From Flavobacteriales bacterium (lineage in GTDB: Bacteria > Bacteroidota > Bacteroidia > Flavobacteriales > BACL11): 25,466 nt of DNA. Under the pieces are notes generated by a model. It was not told the origin of the DNA and made no database searches. It worked only from the letters and a program-made list of their open reading frames with translations. The DNA lies in assembly GCA_002724895.1 (NCBI GenBank), contig PBQB01000059.1, positions 4,483-29,948 of the forward strand. The letters run 5' to 3'. Both the position numbers and the translations under genes were made by a program. Shown here one piece after another: positions 1-7,892 of this stretch. Position 1 is the first letter of the stretch, and every line of letters begins with the position of its first letter.

Positions 1-1
1 A

Positions 2-448
2 AAAGATATAGAATGCTATGCAATAACACCAACAAATGATACTATTAATTTAATTAAAATAAATAAATGGGATTTTGAATGGCAGGGGGCTTATAAATTT
101 AAAAAATTTTTAAAAATTCCTGCTGGAAGTATAATTTATGCTAATGCAAGGTATGACAATACCCAATCAACTACAAATCCCAATCCAATACTTGTTCAGT
201 CAGGATTAAATACAAATGATGAAATGTTTGTAGTAATTTTCCAATTCACTGAATACGAAATGGGAGATGAAAACCTAAATATTGAAAATAATTTCATCAC
301 TAACACGTATGAAAAACCAATTGTTTTAAGTCAAGATTTTATGTGTCAAACAAGTATTTTAGGACAAAAACAAACAAGCAATCTAAACAAAATAAAAGTA
401 CTAGTAAATAAAAAAGGGCAAGTTAAAAAACAAATAATCTTTAAATAA
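2..448 (+). CDS. C-terminal part of a PHM-like copper monooxygenase-domain protein with a probable T9SS tail (5' partial)
   Basis: The frame is open from the window edge, so only the last 148 residues are visible; the ATG at 224 is internal and not a start. Residues about 20-90 contain the pattern KWDFEWQG, then KIPAGSIIYANARYDNT, then TNDEM, which resembles the C-terminal domain of type II copper, ascorbate-dependent monooxygenase (PHM)-like proteins common in Bacteroidota. The last 33 residues run ILGQ, a polar linker, then KKGQVKKQIIFK. This fits the short type A sorting tail of the type IX secretion system (ILGR/Q near its start, G-x-V-x-K-x-I-I near the end), so the protein is probably exported to the cell surface. 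The domain call is from family resemblance; the catalytic N-terminal part is outside the window, and the substrate cannot be inferred. It ends 7 bases before a small downstream ORF on the same strand. Confidence 0.72.
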   Translation, partial: KDIECYAITPTNDTINLIKINKWDFEWQGAYKFKKFLKIPAGSIIYANARYDNTQSTTNPNPILVQSGLNTNDEMFVVIFQFTEYEMGDENLNIENNFITNTYEKPIVLSQDFMCQTSILGQKQTSNLNKIKVLVNKKGQVKKQIIFK

Positions 449-455
449 TTTTTTT

Positions 456-575
456 ATGAATGATTTTTGGAAAAAACTTAAAGAATTATATGATTTAAAT
501 CCAACTTTATTTGGAGTTTTATTATTCATAGATCTACTAATCATTTATTTTGTAGTTCAATATTTCATATTCTAA
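456..575 (+). CDS. Small single-span membrane protein, 39 residues, function unknown
   Basis: An ATG at 456 opens a 39-codon frame ending in TAA at 573-575. The first half is polar and charged (MNDFWKKLKELYDLNP), and the second is a continuous hydrophobic stretch with a final YFIF, so the predicted product is a single-pass membrane peptide with a basic N-terminus. It lies in a tight same-strand row, 7 bases after the PHM-like gene and 3 bases before tsaC, filling what would otherwise be an empty gap. The spacing and composition argue for a real gene, but I do not recognise the family and a chance ORF of this size is possible in A/T-rich DNA. Confidence 0.5.
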   Translation: MNDFWKKLKELYDLNPTLFGVLLFIDLLIIYFVVQYFIF

Positions 576-578
576 TTA

Positions 579-1199
579 ATGATATCAATTATTCACCCTA
601 AGAATCCAGATAAAAGAAAGGTTAAAGAGGTAGTAAATTATTTAAAATCAGGTGGAGTTATAATATACCCTACAGATACCGTATATGCTTTAGGATGTGA
701 TGCTTTTAATAAAAAAGCATTAGAAAAAATATGTAGAATTAAAAAAGTAAATGTAAAAAAACATAATTTTTCATTTGTATGTTATGATTTAAGTCATATA
801 TCAAAATACACAAAACATCTTTCTAATCCTATATATAAATTAATGAAAAAAGTATTACCAGGACCCTTCACTTTTATCTTACAAGCAAATAATAATATTC
901 CTAAATTTTTTAAAAATAAAAAAAGAGAAATCGGAATAAGAGTTCCAAATAATAATATTGCAAGAACAATTGTAAAAGAATTAGGAAGTCCAATAGCAAC
1001 AACATCTATTAAAGATAAAGATGAAATATTAGAATATAGTATGGATCCAGAATTAATTCATCAATATTATATAAATCAAGTTGAAATAGTTATTGATGGT
1101 GGATATGGCGAAAACATCCCATCAACAATTATTAACTGTATAGAAAATATACCCAAAATTGAAAGGCAAGGCAAAGGAGAAATCACTCAATTTCTTTAA
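579..1199 (+). CDS. tsaC: L-threonylcarbamoyladenylate synthase-type protein (TsaC/YciO/YrdC family)
   Basis: This 206-residue YrdC-domain protein probably makes threonylcarbamoyl-AMP from threonine, bicarbonate and ATP, the first step of the t6A37 modification of ANN-decoding tRNAs in the cytoplasm. The N-terminal nucleotide-binding stretch (GGVIIYPTDTVYALGCDA, about residues 25-42) is typical. It is followed by the basic KKxxxxKKHNFSF region, GPFTFIL (about 94-100), IGIRVPNN and the SPIATTS strand. Length and overall pattern are closest to the 206-residue YciO branch rather than the shorter E. coli TsaC. In Bacteroidota such a protein is often the only TsaC-like enzyme, but that cannot be checked here. 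The last 17 bases overlap the 3' end of coaE on the other strand. Confidence 0.88.
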   Translation: MISIIHPKNPDKRKVKEVVNYLKSGGVIIYPTDTVYALGCDAFNKKALEKICRIKKVNVKKHNFSFVCYDLSHISKYTKHLSNPIYKLMKKVLPGPFTFILQANNNIPKFFKNKKREIGIRVPNNNIARTIVKELGSPIATTSIKDKDEILEYSMDPELIHQYYINQVEIVIDGGYGENIPSTIINCIENIPKIERQGKGEITQFL

Positions 1200-1758
1200 T
1201 AATATTTATAATTTGAGGTAATACTAATTGTTTACTATCATTAGTAATAATAAAATTTGATAGTTTTTGTTTTTTATCCTCATCCATTTGTTGAGACATT
1301 CTTTGTTTAATATCATTCTCAGAACATCTATCTCTTTCTTTTAATCTTCTAATTCTTTCATCATAAGGTGCACTAACACAAATTACAAAATCTAAATCTT
1401 TTTCTGAATTGCTTTCAAATAAAATAGCTGCTTCTTTAATAATTAAATTTGTTTTTTGCTTTTGACACCATATACCAAAAGATTTTTTAACAACAGGATG
1501 TACTAATATATTCAATTTAGTTAGAGCATCAGTATCATTAAATACTATTTCAGCTAACCTCTTTCTTTGAAGTACTCCATTAAAATAAATATCTTTACCA
1601 AATTGGTTTTCAATATTTTTCTTTAAATTTAAATCATTCATCAAGCATAATTTTGCATGTTTATCTGAATTAAATACAGGTATACCTAATTTTTGAAAAA
1701 TTTTTGCAACGTAAGTTTTTCCAACTCCAATGCCTCCTGTCAAACCAATTTTAATCAT
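1183..1758 (-). CDS. coaE: Dephospho-CoA kinase
   Basis: CoaE phosphorylates the 3'-hydroxyl of dephospho-CoA with ATP, the last step of coenzyme A synthesis in the cytoplasm. The 191-residue product begins with IGLTGGIGVGKT, a P-loop at residues 8-15 that includes Lys14. The typical FNSDKHAK segment, EAAILFES (about 109-116) and the lid-like RIRRLKERDRCSENDIKQRMSQQ follow. Length is normal for the family (about 190-205). The ATG at 1758 overlaps the TGA of bshA in an ATGA arrangement, so the two are probably translationally coupled. The 3' end overlaps the end of tsaC by 17 bases, leaving no room for a conventional terminator between the convergent genes. Confidence 0.95.
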   Translation of the reverse strand: MIKIGLTGGIGVGKTYVAKIFQKLGIPVFNSDKHAKLCLMNDLNLKKNIENQFGKDIYFNGVLQRKRLAEIVFNDTDALTKLNILVHPVVKKSFGIWCQKQKTNLIIKEAAILFESNSEKDLDFVICVSAPYDERIRRLKERDRCSENDIKQRMSQQMDEDKKQKLSNFIITNDSKQLVLPQIINIIKEIE

Positions 1759-2894
1759 TTGTTATATAAACTTTTGTAAATAGATTCGTATTTAGGTAAT
1801 ATTTTACTAAGATCATATTTCATTGCATTTTTGAGTGCATTGTCTTTTAAATTTTCTAATTTTTTTGGATTTTCTATGAGTGATATTATATCATTAGACA
1901 TTTTATCAATATCTCCAATTTCAGATAAATAACCTGTAATTCCATCAATATTAATTTCTGGTAAACCACCACTTTTTGTCGAAATAATTGCATTTTTACT
2001 TGCCATAGCTTCTAAAGCAACAAGACCAAAACTTTCAGTAATTGATGGTAAAATAAATATATCAGAAATAGCCAACATTTCTTCAATTACTTTTAACTTT
2101 CCCAAAAATCTGACCTTATGCTGAAGACCTAAATTTCTTGAAAGAGCTTCTGCCTTAACCCTATCCGGACCATCACCTATCATTAATAATCTTACTGGGT
2201 ACTTTTTGTTAACTTTCGCAAATATTTTAATTACATCTTCTACTCTTTTTACTTTTCGAAAATTAGAGATATGAGATAAAATAAATTCATCATTTGAAGC
2301 AAAATTATTTCTATAAACTTTATTTTCCTTTTGTTTATATAAACTAATATCAATAAAGTTTGGAATTGTTTTTATTTTTCTTGTAATATTAAAATGTTCT
2401 AATGTTTCTTTTTTCAAATCTTCAGAAACAACAGTGACTATATCCGACATATTAATTGCATATTCAATCACTGGCTTAAATGATTTATCTTTTCCCAACA
2501 AAGTAATATCCGTGCCGTGCAATGTTGTAATTATAGGAATATTAATATTATGAGTAGCTAAAATTGCTTTAGCATTAATAGCAGCAGATGCATGAGGAAT
2601 TGCATAATGAACATGTAAAATATCTAAACCTTCATGCAAAGCAACATCAACTAATTTTGATGTAAGATTCAATTCATAAGGCTGATACTCAAAAAGTGGA
2701 TATTCAGGAACATTAACTTCGTGATAATAAATTTTTTCAGAAAATAAATCTAATCTAAAAGGTTGATCATATGAAATAAAATGTACCTCATAATTTAAAT
2801 GAGATAATGCAACTCCAAGTTCAGTTGCAACAACTCCACTACCACCGTAAGTTGGATAACAAACAATTCCTATTTTAATTTTAGTTTTCATCAT
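1755..2894 (-). CDS. bshA: N-acetyl-alpha-D-glucosaminyl L-malate synthase (bacillithiol synthesis)
   Basis: BshA is a GT4, GT-B-fold glycosyltransferase that joins GlcNAc from UDP-GlcNAc to L-malate, the first step of bacillithiol synthesis. Diagnostic features are CYPTYGGSGVVATELG near the N-terminus (about 12-27), HVHYAIPHA (about 94-102), TTLHGTDI, the nucleotide-binding S-x-F-R-K-V-K-R stretch (about 210-217), and the EX7E motif E287-SFGLVALE295. The length of 379 residues is normal. The frame starts MMKTKIK; the second Met three bases in is an equally good start and would shorten the overlap with the upstream gene. It shares 14 bases with the end of the GH3/beta-lactamase gene and 4 bases with coaE. 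The BshB and BshC enzymes are not in this window. Confidence 0.94.
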   Translation of the reverse strand: MMKTKIKIGIVCYPTYGGSGVVATELGVALSHLNYEVHFISYDQPFRLDLFSEKIYYHEVNVPEYPLFEYQPYELNLTSKLVDVALHEGLDILHVHYAIPHASAAINAKAILATHNINIPIITTLHGTDITLLGKDKSFKPVIEYAINMSDIVTVVSEDLKKETLEHFNITRKIKTIPNFIDISLYKQKENKVYRNNFASNDEFILSHISNFRKVKRVEDVIKIFAKVNKKYPVRLLMIGDGPDRVKAEALSRNLGLQHKVRFLGKLKVIEEMLAISDIFILPSITESFGLVALEAMASKNAIISTKSGGLPEINIDGITGYLSEIGDIDKMSNDIISLIENPKKLENLKDNALKNAMKYDLSKILPKYESIYKSLYNK

Positions 2895-5817
2895 TTATAT
2901 CAAAAATAACTTGCATAATTTCAGTTCTTACATTCATATCTAAAAGCTTTTTATTTGAAGCATCAGGATGTATTCTATTAGATAAAAAAATATAAACTAT
3001 TTTAGAATCAGGGTCTACCCACGCAAGTGTACCTGTGAATCCACTATGCCCAAAACTTTTTAATGAAACACAATCTTTACATGTTGGTCCTCCTTCTTGG
3101 TCATCTAAAGCAGGCTTATCAAATCCAAGACCTCTCCTGTTATCATTAACACAAAAATGACACTTTGTAAATTTTTCTATAACTTTTTTTGATAAATATT
3201 TTTCATTTGCATATTCTCCATCTTGCAAATACATTTGCATAATTTTTGCTAAATCATTTGCATTTGAGAATAAACCAGCATGACCTCCAACTCCACCCAA
3301 CATAGCCGCTCCCATATCATGAACATACCCTTTTAACAACTGTCCTCTAAACGAAATATCTAATTCAGTTGGAACAATTCTGTCCTTCTTCAATTTTCTC
3401 AAAGGATAATATCCTAATTTTTCAAGACCTAGTTTTGAATAAAAATCTCTTTGTAAAATTAAATTTATTGAATCATTATATACATCTTCAATAACTTTAT
3501 GAAATAAATAATAACCTAAATCAGAATAGTTATACTTTTTTTCTTGAAGAAGTTCAGATTTTATAATTTTATTTATAATTGTGTCATTATAGCAGTAATG
3601 AAGATAAAGATTTTCAGCAACCTCGTTTGTAAATGAATCACTTCTAACTTTACTGTACAAGGAATCTTTTAGCTTCACTAAACCACTTATAGAATCCTTA
3701 ACTAAAGTTTCTTTATAAAATGGAATCCAAGATTGCAATCCAGACTGATGAGCCAGAATATCTTTGATAACTAAATCTTCCTTATTTGACCTATCTAAAT
3801 CTAGGTAATCACCTATTTTATGATCAATATTTAAAATTTTATCATCAACCATCTTCATTAAAATTGGTAATGTGGCTACAATTTTAGTAATAGAAGCTAA
3901 ATCGTAGACATCATTATTTTTAACTTTATTTTTTTTATCATAAGTATGATAGCCGTAACTTTTATGAAAAAAAACATTACCATTCTTTGCTACAAGTACC
4001 TGACATCCAGGAGTTGCTTCATTTTTTATAGCATTTTCAACAATACTATCAATCTTGTACAAATAATTTGATGAAAAATTAATTTCACCGGGCAATACGT
4101 AAGCCAATCTAATTTTACTTGTTTTAATTCCATGATTCAACATAAAATGTTTAGTACTAACTGGTAACCTACCATTTACAGATATACCACCAAAAATAGC
4201 TTGAGCTGTTTTATTTTGAGCAATATCGCTATTCTGATAAGCTAAAAGTATTGCATCAAAGTTATTAGTAAACAGCAACGAATTTAAACTATACGGATTA
4301 GAAAAATTGACAAGGACTGTTTTATTTTGTAATGCAATTGATTGTAACAAAATATCAACATTTTCACTTATTTCATATGATGTCCATGCATTTTTGTTTG
4401 ACTGGTGTAGACTAATTATAACCAAATTGTACTTTAATAATTTGTTTAATAATGAGATTTGATCACTAGTTTTTATATTTTTATCTATATTAAAATAATC
4501 AATTGGAGCATAATTTGATAACATCTTTTTAAATTCAAGTCCCTTATCACCAATAATTAATGAAGCTATTTTTAATGTATCAAGTCTTTTTAACGGAAGT
4601 AAATCTTCGTAATTTTGCAATAATGTTATTGATTTTTTTACTAGTGAATTATTTATTGATTTTGTATTTTCAGTCGTAATTAAATTAGAAACTTCTTTTG
4701 TATTAATTTGCTTGTATTCATCTAGTTTCATCCACTCTTTTGCACGTAAAATTTTGTAACATCTTTCATCAATCTCTTTTTGAGTAATATCTCCACGTGA
4801 GATAGCCATTTTGATTTGATTAATTGCCATAGGTACATCTTCAGAACATAATAATATATCATTTCCAGCAATAAGAGCTTGAACATCCAAAAATCCTGGC
4901 TTATAAAACTTTGTAACTCCTTTCATATTTAGACCATCAGTAAAAACTAATCCTCTAAAATCCATGTCCTTTTTTAATAAATCACTTACTACTTTTTTAG
5001 ATAAAGATGTAGGTGTGTTTTTTGAAGAGTCCAATGATGGTACTTGTAAATGAGCAACCATCACTGCTCCCAAAGAAGAGTTTATCAATTTATTAAAAGG
5101 ATATAAGTCAATACTATCTAAATAGCTACGAGAATTTTTAACTATAGGTAAGGTTTTATGAGAATCTTGTTCTGTATCTCCATGCCCAGGAAAATGTTTT
5201 GCACAAGCTAAGATATTATTATCTTGCATACCTTGCATATATGCAATGCTCATTTCTGTCACTTTATTCCTATCCTCACCAAATGATCTATTATTAATTA
5301 TAGGGTTCAGTGGATTTGAATTAATATCAACTACAGGAGCAAAATTGACATGAACCCCCAACACACTACATTGTCTAGCAATTTCTGCGCCCATTTGATA
5401 AATCATTTTATTATCATCAATTGCTCCTAAAGTCATCTGCCATGGAAAACGTAGAGCTGAATCCAAACGCATAGAAACACCCCATTCTGCATCCATAGCT
5501 ATCATAAGCGGATATTTAGAAATTGACTGATAATAATTTGTTAAGGTTGCCTGTCTAACTGGACCTCCTTGTAAAAACATTAAACCTCCAATTTTATTAT
5601 CCTTAATTAAAGTAGCGATTTTCTGTACATGATCATTAGATTTATTTGAATAAGCAATAACCATAAATAATTGAGCTATTCGCTCTTCTTCAGTCATTTT
5701 ATTAAAAATACTATCTGCCCAATTAGACGTTGAATCACGTAAAAAGATTGGTAAATTTTGAGCTACACTTGTTATACTAAAAAAACAAATTAAAAAAAGG
5801 TAAATTAAATTTCTCAT
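2881..5817 (-). CDS. Periplasmic GH3 beta-N-acetylglucosaminidase fused to a class C beta-lactamase-like domain
   Basis: This is a two-enzyme fusion. I place the start at 5817 (MRNLIYLFLI..., a signal peptide ending near SVAQ) rather than at the in-frame ATG nine codons upstream, whose extra residues would precede the signal peptide; this gives 978 residues. Numbering from that start, a GH3 catalytic domain fills about 30-360, with the NagZ-type KHFPGHGDT...DSH motif (about 207-220) and a probable nucleophile Asp294 in FTDGLNMKG. A GH3 C-terminal domain spans about 395-560. A serine-hydrolase domain follows, with SITK (Ser642, Lys645), YSD (764-766) and HSG (924-926). The expected role is cleaving N-acetylglucosaminides, perhaps peptidoglycan fragments, in the periplasm; the second domain could be a peptidase, esterase or amidase. 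Two CxxC pairs (886-889 and 913-916) flank the HSG strand. It overlaps bshA by 14 bases. Confidence 0.9.
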   Translation of the reverse strand: MRNLIYLFLICFFSITSVAQNLPIFLRDSTSNWADSIFNKMTEEERIAQLFMVIAYSNKSNDHVQKIATLIKDNKIGGLMFLQGGPVRQATLTNYYQSISKYPLMIAMDAEWGVSMRLDSALRFPWQMTLGAIDDNKMIYQMGAEIARQCSVLGVHVNFAPVVDINSNPLNPIINNRSFGEDRNKVTEMSIAYMQGMQDNNILACAKHFPGHGDTEQDSHKTLPIVKNSRSYLDSIDLYPFNKLINSSLGAVMVAHLQVPSLDSSKNTPTSLSKKVVSDLLKKDMDFRGLVFTDGLNMKGVTKFYKPGFLDVQALIAGNDILLCSEDVPMAINQIKMAISRGDITQKEIDERCYKILRAKEWMKLDEYKQINTKEVSNLITTENTKSINNSLVKKSITLLQNYEDLLPLKRLDTLKIASLIIGDKGLEFKKMLSNYAPIDYFNIDKNIKTSDQISLLNKLLKYNLVIISLHQSNKNAWTSYEISENVDILLQSIALQNKTVLVNFSNPYSLNSLLFTNNFDAILLAYQNSDIAQNKTAQAIFGGISVNGRLPVSTKHFMLNHGIKTSKIRLAYVLPGEINFSSNYLYKIDSIVENAIKNEATPGCQVLVAKNGNVFFHKSYGYHTYDKKNKVKNNDVYDLASITKIVATLPILMKMVDDKILNIDHKIGDYLDLDRSNKEDLVIKDILAHQSGLQSWIPFYKETLVKDSISGLVKLKDSLYSKVRSDSFTNEVAENLYLHYCYNDTIINKIIKSELLQEKKYNYSDLGYYLFHKVIEDVYNDSINLILQRDFYSKLGLEKLGYYPLRKLKKDRIVPTELDISFRGQLLKGYVHDMGAAMLGGVGGHAGLFSNANDLAKIMQMYLQDGEYANEKYLSKKVIEKFTKCHFCVNDNRRGLGFDKPALDDQEGGPTCKDCVSLKSFGHSGFTGTLAWVDPDSKIVYIFLSNRIHPDASNKKLLDMNVRTEIMQVIFDINDEN

Positions 5818-5900
5818 TTCAGGTTGTAAATTTAAAAAAAACATAAGATTATCTTAATTCTAAATTATTTTTAAGTTTAATTAGCAAACAATTGTTTTTT

Positions 5901-5908
5901 TATTTTTG
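5901..5908 (+). promoter_or_regulatory. Candidate -7 promoter element (TAnnTTTG) before the mutL operon
   Basis: TATTTTTG matches the Bacteroidota sigma factor -7 consensus TAnnTTTG. Its last base lies only 5 bases before the ATG at 5914, so transcription from it would begin at or almost at the start codon, giving a leaderless or near-leaderless mRNA. I see no clear TTG -33 element at the right distance, and such boxes arise by chance in A/T-rich DNA. Confidence 0.35.
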
Positions 5909-5913
5909 CAAAT

Positions 5914-6129
5914 ATGAAACCACCAAAACTTCCAAGTCTTTTTAAATCTCAGTATGTAAAAAAATTTAAATTAATACATAGATATTATAATCCAAAAAAA
6001 AACAATATTAGAAGTATAAATTTTAAAAGAATAAACACTAAAGATAATCAATATAAAAAAAGAATAGCTAGAATCATTTTCTTGATAATTGCCCTATCTT
6101 TGTTTTCATATAAATTTTTAATTAACTAG
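5914..6129 (+). CDS. Small basic membrane-anchored protein upstream of mutL, unknown function
   Basis: The product has 71 residues. The first 50 or so are very basic and rich in Lys, Arg, Asn and Tyr, including HRYYNPKKNN. They are followed by a hydrophobic span of about 18 residues (RIIFLIIALSLFSYKFLI) at the C-terminus. It therefore looks like a tail-anchored protein with a positively charged cytoplasmic part. From memory, a small protein of this build sits before mutL in many flavobacteria and is sometimes labelled riboflavin synthase subunit beta; nothing in the sequence supports an enzymatic role. It ends 8 bases before mutL and leads the five-gene row to 10524. The identity as a conserved family is inferred; the ORF itself is convincing by position and composition. 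Confidence 0.7.
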   Translation: MKPPKLPSLFKSQYVKKFKLIHRYYNPKKNNIRSINFKRINTKDNQYKKRIARIIFLIIALSLFSYKFLIN

Positions 6130-6137
6130 AAATAATT

Positions 6138-7892
6138 GTGGGGAATATAAAAATATTACCAGAAAATATTGCAAATCAAATTGCAGCAGGAGAAGTAATT
6201 CAAAGACCAAGTTCAGCATTGAAAGAAACTCTTGAAAATAGTATTGACTCAGGAGCAAAAAATATAAGTGTTTATATTAAAAAAGCAGGTAAAACATATC
6301 TACAAATTTCAGATGACGGTTGTGGTATGAGTAAAGATGATGTGAAAAAATGTTTTAAAAGACATGCAACATCAAAAATTAATAAAATTAATGACTTGTT
6401 TAAGATTAAAACAATGGGGTTTAGAGGTGAAGCTCTGGCTTCTATTGCCTCTATTGCTCAAGTAGAAATTACAACAAAAAGAAAAACAGATATATTAGGA
6501 GTAAAGATTCTTATTGAAAATGGAAAAATAAAAGAGATTAATGATTGCACCTCAACTAATGGAACTTCAATTAAAATAAAAAATTTATTCTACAATGTTC
6601 CTGCAAGGAGGAATTTTTTAAAATCTGATCAAATAGAGTTTAGACATATCTCCAAAGAGTTTGTTATATTTTCATTAGCAAATCCTGAAATCTGTGTAAA
6701 ATTATACCACAATAATTCTGAAATATATTATTTGGAAAAAAGTAATTTAAGACAACGAATTGTAAATATATTAGGTAGAAATAAAAATGAAATGCTTGTT
6801 CCAATCAAAGAAAAAACCTCATTAGTAGAATTAAATGGATTTATTGGAAAACCTGAAACAGCTAAAAAAACTAGAGGGGAGCAATATATTTTTGTAAATA
6901 AAAGATACATTAGACATAGAAATATTAATAAAATAATCCAGCAATCATATGAAGAACTAATTGCTAAGAATTATATACCATCATATTTCATTAATTTAGA
7001 AATACCAACGAATTTAATAGATATAAATATACACCCTACTAAAACAGAAATAAAATTTGAAAATGAAAATGCGGTAATTGCAATTATAGGTTCTACTATT
7101 AAACATGCGTTAGGAAAATATAACATTGCACCATCAATAGATTTTTCTCAAGAAATTTCTTTTAATCTTCCTTATAAGAAAGAAAAAGAAAAAATATTAA
7201 AAGAACCAAAAATTAAAATTGATAAAAACTATAATCCTTTTGAAAATCAAGATGAAAAGATACCAAAACAAAAAATAATTTATGAATCTAGTGAGTTAGA
7301 TAATAAAGATTTAATAAAATCATTTGCATCTCCTATCATAATCAAAAAAAAATTTATCGTCTTTCAATCAACTGATGAAGAATTACTAATAATTCACAAA
7401 AAAAGAGCGCATAAAAGAATCTTATTTGAATATTTTCAAAAAAATATTGAAAATAAAACTGCAACCACTCAAAAATTATTATTTGAAAAAAAAATCCTTC
7501 TTAATAAAGAAGATATAAAGTTAATTTTAGAACTTGAAAAAGATCTAAATTTGATTGGATTTAGTTTAAAAAAAATTGAAGAAAATTGTATATCCATAAA
7601 TTCAGTTCCAGCTGAGTGCAATGATGAAAATGTTCAAGAAACGATAGAAAATATTTTGGAACAATTTAAAAATGAAAAAAAAATAACAACAAATAGAAAT
7701 AAAAAAATTGCAATTTCACTAGCAGACAGTATGTCAATATCAAACTCAAAAAATATGACAAAAGAAGAAATGATAAAATTAAAAATATCTCTTATGAATT
7801 GTAATTTTCCAAGTGTTTGTCCTCGTGGAAAAAAAGCAGTATTTAAACTTAATTATAATGATTTAGAAAAATATTTCAATGTTTCAAAATAG
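6138..7892 (+). CDS. mutL: DNA mismatch repair protein MutL
   Basis: MutL links MutS mismatch recognition to strand removal. The start is GTG at 6138 (GNIKILPENIANQIAAGEVI follows); the next in-frame Met is far inside the ATPase. The N-terminal GHKL ATPase is complete: KETLENSIDSGA (Glu30 and Asn34), DDGCGM (59-64), GFRGEALASIA (94-104), VPARRNFLKS (about 154-163), and the transducer segment with IFVNKRYIRH and NIHPTKTEIKF. A lysine-rich linker at about 340-395 leads to the C-terminal dimerisation domain. There, the position of the metal-binding DQHA(X)2E(X)4E motif reads HKKRAHKRILFE (420-431), and the usual CPHGRP reads CPRGKK (561-566), so the nuclease site appears degenerate. Length is 584. 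It overlaps the next gene by 14 bases. Confidence 0.95.
   Translation: MGNIKILPENIANQIAAGEVIQRPSSALKETLENSIDSGAKNISVYIKKAGKTYLQISDDGCGMSKDDVKKCFKRHATSKINKINDLFKIKTMGFRGEALASIASIAQVEITTKRKTDILGVKILIENGKIKEINDCTSTNGTSIKIKNLFYNVPARRNFLKSDQIEFRHISKEFVIFSLANPEICVKLYHNNSEIYYLEKSNLRQRIVNILGRNKNEMLVPIKEKTSLVELNGFIGKPETAKKTRGEQYIFVNKRYIRHRNINKIIQQSYEELIAKNYIPSYFINLEIPTNLIDINIHPTKTEIKFENENAVIAIIGSTIKHALGKYNIAPSIDFSQEISFNLPYKKEKEKILKEPKIKIDKNYNPFENQDEKIPKQKIIYESSELDNKDLIKSFASPIIIKKKFIVFQSTDEELLIIHKKRAHKRILFEYFQKNIENKTATTQKLLFEKKILLNKEDIKLILELEKDLNLIGFSLKKIEENCISINSVPAECNDENVQETIENILEQFKNEKKITTNRNKKIAISLADSMSISNSKNMTKEEMIKLKISLMNCNFPSVCPRGKKAVFKLNYNDLEKYFNVSK

Noticed and set aside
224..448. A separate 74-residue gene starting at ATG 224
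   Set aside because: The same frame is open from base 2, and the domain pattern continues across 224, so this ATG is internal to a 5' partial gene.
5818..5844. GH3/beta-lactamase gene starting at the upstream ATG at 5844
   Set aside because: It places nine extra residues before a normal signal peptide that starts with MRNLIYLF at 5817.
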